Assembly: GCA_003252135.1 (NCBI GenBank)
Contig: QKDK01000230.1
Location: forward strand, 1 to 37,220
DNA length: 37,220 nt
Direction: 5' to 3'
DNA from: Clostridia bacterium
GTDB lineage: Bacteria > Bacillota > Clostridia > Lachnospirales > Lachnospiraceae
The translations under genes were made by a program, and so were the position numbers. Below the pieces are notes generated by a model. It worked only from the letters and a program-made list of their open reading frames with translations. It had not been told where the DNA came from and did not search any database. This document shows positions 19,341-27,167 of the stretch, one piece after another (position 1 is the stretch's first letter; every line of letters starts with the position of its first letter).

Positions 19341-20012
19341 ATGGATGAAGCAACAATCAGACTTGTAACAAAATTGGTAGAAGAGGCAGTTGCCGGGAAA
19401 CTTACAACACCTCAGGCATCAGACAGTACAATAGCAAAAATGAGCGGTTTTCAGGTTCCTGTGGGCGTGTCGGCCAGACACATTCATCTGACACAGGGCG
19501 ATGTTGAAACCTTATTCGGTCAGGGATATCAGCTGACAAAATGCAAGGATCTAATGGGCGGACAGTATGCCTGCAAAGAGACGGTAACAATTGTGGGTCT
19601 GAAGCTGCGTGCCATTGAAAATGTACGTATTTTAGGACCGGTCAGAAAAGCAACGCAGGTAGAAGTTTCTTCCACCGATGCGATTAAACTGGGAATCAAG
19701 GCACCAATCCGGGAATCCGGCAACATCAGCGGTTCAGCACCGTTAGCAGTTGTAGGTCCTGTGGGTGTTTTATATATGAAAGAAGGCTGTATCATAGCAA
19801 AGCGTCATATCCATATGTCTCCTGAGGACGCAAAACAGGCAGGTGTAAAGGACAATCAGATTGTGTCAGTCGTTGCGGAAAATGAGCGCGGGACTATATT
19901 CAATCATGTACAGATCCGTGTGGATGAAAGCTTTACACTGGAAATGCACATTGACACAGACGAAGCCAATGCAGCAAAAATAAGAACTGGTGACCAGGTC
20001 ATCATTCAGTAA
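19341..20012 (+). CDS. pduL: PduL-type phosphate propanoyltransferase
   Basis: VPVGVSARHIHLTQGDVETLFG, AKRHIHMSPEDAKQAGV; N-terminal encapsulation-like helix (EATIRLVTKLVEEAVAGK). Confidence 0.93.
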   Translation: MDEATIRLVTKLVEEAVAGKLTTPQASDSTIAKMSGFQVPVGVSARHIHLTQGDVETLFGQGYQLTKCKDLMGGQYACKETVTIVGLKLRAIENVRILGPVRKATQVEVSSTDAIKLGIKAPIRESGNISGSAPLAVVGPVGVLYMKEGCIIAKRHIHMSPEDAKQAGVKDNQIVSVVAENERGTIFNHVQIRVDESFTLEMHIDTDEANAAKIRTGDQVIIQ

Positions 20013-20058
20013 ATAATCAGGTTTGTGACAGATTTACAATCATTATGGAGGTAGAAGG

Positions 20059-20322
20059 ATGTTGGTCGGAAAAGTAATAGACAGTATCGTATCAACCAGA
20101 AAACATGAACGGCTGGTAGGAAATAAGTTTCTGATCGTTGAGCCGTTGCCCTGTATGGGCGAGAACAGGGACCGATTGGTTGCGATTGACAATGTCGGAG
20201 CAGGAATCGGTGAGATTGTTCTGGTTGCAGTAGGAAGTGCTGCAAGAGCCGGCTGCGGACATCCGGATGCACCTATTGATGCTGCAATCGTCGGTATTGT
20301 GGACAATGGAGATCGTTTATAA
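20059..20322 (+). CDS. EutN/CcmL-type pentameric shell vertex protein (BMC-P)
   Basis: MLVGKVIDSIVSTRKHERLVGNKFLIVEPL..DRLVAIDNVGAGIGEIVLVAVGSAAR. Confidence 0.93.
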   Translation: MLVGKVIDSIVSTRKHERLVGNKFLIVEPLPCMGENRDRLVAIDNVGAGIGEIVLVAVGSAARAGCGHPDAPIDAAIVGIVDNGDRL

Positions 20323-20343
20323 TTGACAGGATTGGAGATGACG

Positions 20344-21705
20344 ATGGACGCTGCACAATTGAAAGAAATCATCAGAGACAGCGGAGTCATCGGGGCCGGA
20401 GGAGCAGGATTTCCAGCCTATGCAAAGCTTTCGGACAAGGCAGATACCATGATTTTGAACTGTGCGGAATGCGAACCGCTTTTGAAGGTTCACAGACAGC
20501 TGCTGGCAGAGCATGCCTACGAAATCATGACCATGATGACAGAAATCGCTGCCGTTTTTTCAATAGAAAATATATATATTGCGCTGAAGGCAGGTTATAA
20601 AGAAGCAATAGAAGCGGTATCGGCACACCACGAGAGCTTTCCGGGGCTGAAGATACAACTATTGAAGGAAGTCTATCCGGTCGGTGATGAAGTTATTCTG
20701 ACCTTTGAGACCACAGGGAGAATCGTTCCGGCAGGCGGACTTCCCATCCAGATCGGTGTTACAGTGTTCAATGTTGAGACAATGTATAATATGTATCTGG
20801 CCGTTCACGAAGGAAAGCCTGTGACGCACAAGTATCTTACTGTAGCGGGAGAAGTGAAGAACCCATGTACACTGAGAGTTCCGATCGGTATGACAGCTAA
20901 GCAAGCTGTAGAACTAGCGGGCGGGCAGACAAGCGATGATGTTGCCTATATAATGGGAGGCCCGGCAACCGGACGTATCATTCCCAGATATGAAGCCATC
21001 ACCAAGACAACGAATGCAATACTTGTTCTTCCGTTGACGAATACAGTCATAAGGAAAAAACAGACCAATGTTAAAATAGATATGAAACGGGCTATGGCAA
21101 GCTGCTGTCAGTGTCAGATGTGCACGGATCTGTGCCCGAGGCATCTTTTAGGGCACCCGATAGAACCGCATGCATTTATGCAGTCTGCTACCAGCGGTGA
21201 TTCAAGCAAGACAGGTGTTTATCTGAACACTCACTTCTGCTGTGCCTGCGGAGTCTGTGAATTGTTTGCCTGTCCGCAGGGACTGGCTCCCAGGACATTG
21301 ATTCAGGAATGCAAGGCAGAGTTAAGAAAAAATGGAGTTGCAGCACCTGTGGTCACGCAGGAACTGGAAGCAGATAAAGCAAGAGCCTACAGAATGACAG
21401 CCATGAAACGTTTTATCGGCAGACTGGGACTTACAGAATATAATGTACCGGCACCTATGAGGGAAAATGCGTTTATACCGGACAGGGTCACTATATATCT
21501 GAACCAGCATATCGGAGCACCATCCATACCGATAGTAAAAAAAGGTGATATTGTCAGAGTGGGAGATGTTATAGCAGAAGCGGAGGAAGGAAAATTGTCC
21601 GCAGGAGTGCATGCATCAATAAGCGGGAAGATCACGGAATGCAGCGGACGTTTTATTATGATAGACAGAGTGAAGGCAGAAAGGTCAGGAGACAGTCATG
21701 AGTAA
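20344..21705 (+). CDS. pduS: RnfC-like PduS electron-transfer protein
   Basis: GVIGAGGAGFPAYAKL, two 4Fe-4S motifs (CCQCQMCTDLCPRHLLGH; CCACGVCELFACPQGL). ATG 20344 has a GGAG RBS. Confidence 0.92.
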   Translation: MDAAQLKEIIRDSGVIGAGGAGFPAYAKLSDKADTMILNCAECEPLLKVHRQLLAEHAYEIMTMMTEIAAVFSIENIYIALKAGYKEAIEAVSAHHESFPGLKIQLLKEVYPVGDEVILTFETTGRIVPAGGLPIQIGVTVFNVETMYNMYLAVHEGKPVTHKYLTVAGEVKNPCTLRVPIGMTAKQAVELAGGQTSDDVAYIMGGPATGRIIPRYEAITKTTNAILVLPLTNTVIRKKQTNVKIDMKRAMASCCQCQMCTDLCPRHLLGHPIEPHAFMQSATSGDSSKTGVYLNTHFCCACGVCELFACPQGLAPRTLIQECKAELRKNGVAAPVVTQELEADKARAYRMTAMKRFIGRLGLTEYNVPAPMRENAFIPDRVTIYLNQHIGAPSIPIVKKGDIVRVGDVIAEAEEGKLSAGVHASISGKITECSGRFIMIDRVKAERSGDSHE

Positions 21706-22246
21706 AGCCATCGGAATGGTAGAATACAAAACGGTTTCTGCAGGTGTAAAAGCAGCAGATACCATCATTAAAACAGCAGAGGTCAACATTCTGGAAGCGC
21801 AGACAGTTTGCCCTGGTAAATACATTCTGATTTTCGAAGGTGATATCAGCGGTGTGTCGGCTGCCATTGACTCGGCAAAGAGTCTGCTGCCGGAGCAGCT
21901 GATTGGAAGTTTTGTTCTGGGAAATCCGCATGAAGGCATTTTTCCGGCAATTTACGGAGCGTGTGAGGTTACTGATCTGCGGTCCCTTGGTATCCTGGAG
22001 ACCTATGATGTGGCTTCCATGATCGTTGCTGCAGATGAAGCTGCTAAAACTGCGGAGGTCGAACTTATTGAACTCAGGCTGGCCAGAGGCATGTGCGGAA
22101 AATCATACCTCTTCCTTGCAGGTGAAGTTGCGGCAGTTACGGCTGCAATCGAACGTGCGAAGGGGGCAGCTGGTGACAGAGGCATGTATCTTGACAGCTC
22201 GATCATCGCAAATCCAGACAAAAAGCTCTGGGAAACGATTGTCTGA
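21698..22246 (+). CDS. pduT: PduT-like tandem-BMC (BMC-T) shell protein with Fe-S cysteine
   Basis: Two BMC domains; Cys38 in TVCPGKY at the position of the PduT cluster ligand; overlaps pduS by 8 nt. Confidence 0.92.
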   Translation: MSKAIGMVEYKTVSAGVKAADTIIKTAEVNILEAQTVCPGKYILIFEGDISGVSAAIDSAKSLLPEQLIGSFVLGNPHEGIFPAIYGACEVTDLRSLGILETYDVASMIVAADEAAKTAEVELIELRLARGMCGKSYLFLAGEVAAVTAAIERAKGAAGDRGMYLDSSIIANPDKKLWETIV

Positions 22247-22259
22247 CTTTAAAATACCG

Positions 22260-22300
22260 GGATAGTCGGGAATGAAAATTCTGACTATCCTTCTTTTGTT
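22260..22300 (+). terminator. Rho-independent terminator ending the BMC operon
   Basis: GGATAGTC (22260-22267) / GACTATCC (22283-22290) followed by TTCTTTTG. Confidence 0.75.
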
Positions 22301-22401
22301 ATCGATCTGACGCTGACAGATAATAATTGTAAGATACATTCAGAGCATGCTGTAACAGAAAGTGATTTGGAAAATCTTCATGTAAACCAGGAAGGTGGAT
22401 A

Positions 22402-22430
22402 TTGTACAAACCCTTAAGTTATGTTAAAAT
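22402..22430 (+). promoter_or_regulatory. Putative deoR promoter
   Basis: TTGTAC-N17-TAAAAT with extended -10 TGn. Confidence 0.55.
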
Positions 22431-22594
22431 CATGGGTATTGAAAGTTTTCCGGGTTAAATTTTCCTGAAACGTACATGGTTTTCACAACGAAAAGAATTT
22501 CAAAAGTGAAAGATTTTATCTGAATGCATGAGATTTTGTAACGTAATGTATGGGAAGAGATTTTCAGAATTGAAAATTGAAGGAGAGGGAATTA

Positions 22595-23377
22595 ATGCTG
22601 GCTATTGAACGGAAAAATGAAATCCTGGCACTGCTTCAGCAGGAAAAAAGTGTAATTGTAGCAGAGCTTCGGGAACGGTATGGTGTTACGGAAGAAACCA
22701 TACGTAGAGACCTTGACAAGCTGGAGAAAGAAGGACTTGCAAGGAAGACTTACGGCGGAGCTGTCCTGAATGAAAGTCTGAATACAGACCTGCCGTTCAA
22801 GATAAGAAAACGTGCAAATGTAGAAAGCAAGCAGTATATTGCTGAAATCATTAACGAGCTGGTAGAAGACGGAGACAATCTGATGCTGGATGCAAGTTCA
22901 ACAGCAGTATATGCAGCTAAGAGCCTGAAGCATAAGAAAAATTTGACAATCATTACCAATTCCGTGGAGATACTTCTGGATGCTGCTGATGTGGCAGGCT
23001 GGCGTATTCTGTCCACAGGCGGAAGCCTGAAGGAAGGTTCGCTTGCACTTGTCGGTTATCAGGCGGTGAATATGATACAATCCTATCATGTTGACAAGGC
23101 CATTATTTCCTGCAAAGGGATCGATAAACATGCGGGCATCACAGACTCCTCTGAACTTGACATGCAGATCAAAAAGGCAATGCTCGAAGCGGCCAATCAG
23201 TCTATAATCATGGCAGATCGTTCCAAATGGGGGAAGGTGGCTTTTACAAAAATCTGTGACCTGAATCATATAGACTACCTTGTAACAGAATCAGAACCTG
23301 ACGCACAATGGCTGCAGGCCTGCGAGGATGCCGGTGTTACGCTGAGGTACAGCCAGACATCAATGGAGGACAAATAA
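22595..23377 (+). CDS. DeoR-family transcriptional regulator
   Basis: Helix-turn-helix LRERYGVTEETIRRDLDKLEKEGLARKTYGGAV; sugar-phosphate sensor domain. ATG 22595 with AAGGAGAGG RBS. Confidence 0.93.
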   Translation: MLAIERKNEILALLQQEKSVIVAELRERYGVTEETIRRDLDKLEKEGLARKTYGGAVLNESLNTDLPFKIRKRANVESKQYIAEIINELVEDGDNLMLDASSTAVYAAKSLKHKKNLTIITNSVEILLDAADVAGWRILSTGGSLKEGSLALVGYQAVNMIQSYHVDKAIISCKGIDKHAGITDSSELDMQIKKAMLEAANQSIIMADRSKWGKVAFTKICDLNHIDYLVTESEPDAQWLQACEDAGVTLRYSQTSMEDK

Positions 23378-23420
23378 TCATTTTGGTTCTTTCAAAAGCA
23401 AAGAGCTAAATAAGATAAAA

Positions 23421-23480
23421 GTAGAAATCATAAGAATAGTAGAAATCATAAGAAAAGTAGAACAGTAGAAATCATAAGAA
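23421..23480. repeat. Three perfect copies of a 16-bp repeat upstream of rhaB
   Basis: GTAGAAATCATAAGAA at 23421, 23439 and 23465. Confidence 0.85.
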
Positions 23481-23502
23481 AAGTATAGCGGAGGTTACAG
23501 TA

Positions 23503-24906
23503 ATGAAATATTATCTTGCAGTTGATATAGGAGCATCAAGCGGACGTCTGATTCTTGGACATGTTAACAAAGGGAAGATCGTGTGTGAGGAGATGCACCG
23601 TTTTGAAAACAGATTGTACGAACAGGATGGACATCTGTGCTGGGATTACCAAAAACTATTTGACGAAATATGTGTTGGTATGAGAAAATGTAAACTGCAG
23701 AACAAGGTACCGGTTTCCATGTCGATAGATACCTGGGGAGTTGATTTTGTACTTCTTGATGGTAATGATCAGGTTATCGGACAGACAGTCGGGTATCGTG
23801 ACCAGAGAAATATCGGTATGGACGAAGAACTGTTAAAGTACATTTCACAGGAAGAGCTGTATGCCAGAACCGGTATACAGAAAGCTGTATTTAATACAAT
23901 ATACCAGCTTCTGGCTGTCAAAAAAGAGCATCCGGAATATCTGGCAAAGGCTAAGACCATGCTGATGACACCGGAATATTTTGATTTCCTGTTCACGGGA
24001 AGAAAGATGTGTGAATATACCATTGCCAGTACAACACAGCTGTTGAACGCTGCAAGCAAGACATGGGATACCCTGTTAATTGAAAAGCTGGGCCTGAACA
24101 GAGACATGTTCCTGCCGATTACCATGCCTGGAACAAAGGTAGGCAACCTGAGAGAAGAATTAAAGAATTATGTAGGTTATGACTGTGAGATCATTCAGGC
24201 AGCAGCACATGATACAGGTTCTGCAGTTATGGCGGTACCGGTATATAACAGCAGTGATGTAGTCTACATCAGTTCAGGAACCTGGTCCCTGATGGGTGTT
24301 GAGCTTGAAAAACCTGACTTAAGTGAAGAAAGCAGACGGCGAAACTTCACGAACGAGGGCGGTTATGACTACCGTTTCCGTTACCTGAAGAACATTATGG
24401 GACTCTGGATGATACAGTCTGTCAGAAGAGAGACAGGTAACAAGTATTCTTTTGCGCAGCTTTGTGAACTGGCTATACAGGAAGATAAGTATCCGGGACG
24501 CGTGGATATCAATGATAATCGTTTCCTTGCACCGGAAAACATGACAGAAGAAATTACAGCAGCACTGGTCGAGCAGGGAATCCGTGCACCAAAGAATATC
24601 GGTGAACTTGCGACTTGTATTTATCAGAGTCTTGCAGAAAGTTATGCGAGTACAGTGCTTGAGATTGAAAGCATGACAGGTAAAAAGTACGACAGCATTC
24701 ATATCGTAGGAGGCGGATGTAACGCAGACTATTTAAATGAACTGACAGCTAAAGCAACAAAGAAAACGATATATGCGGGTCCGTCCGAAGCAACAGCGAT
24801 CGGTAACCTGCTTTCCCAGATGATTCATTACTGTGAATTTGAAAATCTGACGGAAGCAAGACGCGCAGTACATGATTCGTTTGATGTTAAGATAATCAAA
24901 GCATAA
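23503..24906 (+). CDS. rhaB: Rhamnulokinase
   Basis: FGGY kinase: YYLAVDIGASSGRLILG, SIDTWGVDFVLLD, YISSGTWSLMGVE, HIVGGGCNADYLN. Confidence 0.92.
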   Translation: MKYYLAVDIGASSGRLILGHVNKGKIVCEEMHRFENRLYEQDGHLCWDYQKLFDEICVGMRKCKLQNKVPVSMSIDTWGVDFVLLDGNDQVIGQTVGYRDQRNIGMDEELLKYISQEELYARTGIQKAVFNTIYQLLAVKKEHPEYLAKAKTMLMTPEYFDFLFTGRKMCEYTIASTTQLLNAASKTWDTLLIEKLGLNRDMFLPITMPGTKVGNLREELKNYVGYDCEIIQAAAHDTGSAVMAVPVYNSSDVVYISSGTWSLMGVELEKPDLSEESRRRNFTNEGGYDYRFRYLKNIMGLWMIQSVRRETGNKYSFAQLCELAIQEDKYPGRVDINDNRFLAPENMTEEITAALVEQGIRAPKNIGELATCIYQSLAESYASTVLEIESMTGKKYDSIHIVGGGCNADYLNELTAKATKKTIYAGPSEATAIGNLLSQMIHYCEFENLTEARRAVHDSFDVKIIKA

Positions 24907-24981
24907 GCCCATTTGTGAAATCCGGAATAACTCCGATTGTATAAGCGGATGCAGATTGGTCTTGATGCGATAGGAGGTTCC

Positions 24982-25419
24982 ATGATGAATTTTAATCTGA
25001 ACAAGCTGGGTAAACCGACACATTGTAAAAAGTGTGGAGCAGATTATATATATATAAGTCTGGGCGTTTACGAATGTCCAAAGTGCGGATTTGTCGAGAA
25101 GGATGATTATGCGAAGGTCCGTGAATATATAGAAGAGAACGGAGCATCATCTGCTGTCATGATATCAAGTGCTACAGGGGTCAGTGTGAGCGATATCAAT
25201 GCAATGCTCCGGGAAGGAAGACTTGAAATTCCGAACGGGTCAGAGGTGTTCATCCGCTGCGAGACCTGCGGTGCAGAAATCAGATTCGGAAGACTGTGTC
25301 CTTCCTGCGCTGCCAAGCTTTCGTCTGATTTTAAAGGTGCGTATGTGAATCCTGCCGTGGGAGAAACACCGAACAAGAAAGAAAATAAGATGCGTTTTTT
25401 AGGAAGAGACAAGAAATAG
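24982..25419 (+). CDS. YvyF-like (TIGR03826-type) zinc-ribbon protein
   Basis: CKKCGADYIYISLGVYECPKCG; central helical segment VSVSDINAMLREGRLEI; CETCGAEIRFGRLCPSC. RBS GGAGG before ATG 24982. Confidence 0.7.
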   Translation: MMNFNLNKLGKPTHCKKCGADYIYISLGVYECPKCGFVEKDDYAKVREYIEENGASSAVMISSATGVSVSDINAMLREGRLEIPNGSEVFIRCETCGAEIRFGRLCPSCAAKLSSDFKGAYVNPAVGETPNKKENKMRFLGRDKK

Positions 25420-25530
25420 TCATGCGGATCAGGACAGACTAGATCAGTTCATGTCCTGGACAGGGCAAGATAAGGATAAGTAACAGGATATGATAAAGAT
25501 CCTGCTATATAGAAAGGTAGAATTAAAGAT

Positions 25531-27162
25531 ATGATACAGGCAAGTAATATTACATTAAGGCTTGGAAAACGGGCACTTTTTGAGGACGTGAACATAAAGT
25601 TCACAGAAGGAAACTGTTATGGACTGATTGGAGCAAATGGTGCCGGTAAATCAACATTTCTGAAGATACTGTCCGGGCAGCTTGAACCGACGAAAGGCGA
25701 CGTAATTATTACAAAGGGTCAGCGTCTGTCTTTTCTTCAGCAGGATCACTTTAAATATGATGCCTATGATGTTTTACATACTGTAATCATGGGCAATATG
25801 CGTTTGTATGAGATTTCAAAAGAGAAGGATGAAATCTATGCGAAAGAAGATTTTACAGAAGAAGATGGTATCAAGGCCAGTGAGCTGGAAGCAGAATTTG
25901 CAAATCTGAACGGATGGGAAGCAGAGTCTGATGCGGCGATCCTTCTGAACGGCCTTGGTATTGACACAAACATGCATTACAACCTGATGGGCGATCTGAA
26001 CGGCGGAGATAAAGTCAAAGTCCTTCTGGCACAGGCATTGTTTGGCAATCCTGATATTCTGCTGCTCGACGAGCCTACCAACCATCTGGATCTGGAAGCA
26101 ATTGAATGGCTGGAAGAGTTCCTGATCAATTTTGAAAATACAGTCATTGTGGTTTCACATGACCGTTATTTCCTGAATAAAGTGTGTACACAGATTGCGG
26201 ACATTGACTATGCAAAGATTCAGCTCTATGCCGGAAACTATGATTTCTGGTATGAATCAAGCCAGCTGATGGTGAAGCAGATGAAGGAAGCTAATAAGAA
26301 GAAGGAAGAAAGAATCAAAGAACTGCAGGAATTTATCCAGCGTTTCTCAGCCAATGCTTCTAAATCAAAACAGGCTACTTCAAGAAAACGTGCCCTGGAA
26401 AAGATTGAGCTCGATGATATTCGTCCGTCCAGCAGAAAATATCCGTATATCGATTTCAGACCAAGCCGTGAGATCGGAAATGAAGTGCTTACCGTTACAA
26501 AACTTTCAAAAAGCATAGATGGTGTCAAAATATTCGATGACGTTTCTTTTATCATCGGCAGAGAAGATAAAGTAGCGCTTGTCGGCGGTAACACACTTGC
26601 CAATACAGTTTTATTCAAGATCCTGTCTGGTGAGATGGAGCCGGATTCCGGTGAAATAAAATGGGGCGTTACGACCACAAAGGCATATTTTCCAAAAGAT
26701 AACACGGAGCTTTTCAAAGGCGAAGAAAATATTGTGGATTTCCTGATGCCGTTTTCTTCCGAAAAGGATGTGACTTATGTCCGCGGATTTATGGGGCGCA
26801 TGCTTTTTGCAGGTGAGGAAGGAAGTAAGAAGGTCAATGTACTTTCTGGCGGTGAACGTGTACGTGTCATGTTATCTAAAATGATGCTCATGGGCGCTAA
26901 CGTGCTGATCATGGATGAACCGACCAACCATCTTGATATGGAATCAATCACAGCACTGAACAATGGTATGATCAAGTTTCCGGGTGCGGCTTTATTTACC
27001 TCGCAGGATCACCAGTTCATACAGACCATCGCGAACCGTATTATTGAAATTCTGCCCGGCGGTCTGATCGATAAGGTATCGACCTATGATGAGTATCTTG
27101 AAAGTGATGTAATGGCTAAGAAACGTCAGGAGTTTAAGATCAACAGCGAAGAAGAGGATTGA
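25531..27162 (+). CDS. ABC-F family ATPase (YbiT/YkpA-like) with atypical second nucleotide-binding domain
   Basis: NBD1 GANGAGKST, DEPTNHLDLE, VSHDRYFL; NBD2 GGNTLANT, LSGGERVR, DEPTNHLDME, TSQDHQF. Confidence 0.93.
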   Translation: MIQASNITLRLGKRALFEDVNIKFTEGNCYGLIGANGAGKSTFLKILSGQLEPTKGDVIITKGQRLSFLQQDHFKYDAYDVLHTVIMGNMRLYEISKEKDEIYAKEDFTEEDGIKASELEAEFANLNGWEAESDAAILLNGLGIDTNMHYNLMGDLNGGDKVKVLLAQALFGNPDILLLDEPTNHLDLEAIEWLEEFLINFENTVIVVSHDRYFLNKVCTQIADIDYAKIQLYAGNYDFWYESSQLMVKQMKEANKKKEERIKELQEFIQRFSANASKSKQATSRKRALEKIELDDIRPSSRKYPYIDFRPSREIGNEVLTVTKLSKSIDGVKIFDDVSFIIGREDKVALVGGNTLANTVLFKILSGEMEPDSGEIKWGVTTTKAYFPKDNTELFKGEENIVDFLMPFSSEKDVTYVRGFMGRMLFAGEEGSKKVNVLSGGERVRVMLSKMMLMGANVLIMDEPTNHLDMESITALNNGMIKFPGAALFTSQDHQFIQTIANRIIEILPGGLIDKVSTYDEYLESDVMAKKRQEFKINSEEED

Positions 27163-27167
27163 TATTG

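Noticed and set aside
23421-23480. Could the 16-bp repeats be a CRISPR array?
   Set aside because: Repeats too short and spacers only 2-10 bp; no cas genes in the window.
25045-25058. TA dinucleotide run (tatatatatata)
   Set aside because: Lies within the zinc-ribbon coding sequence encoding YIYI; too short to call a meaningful microsatellite.
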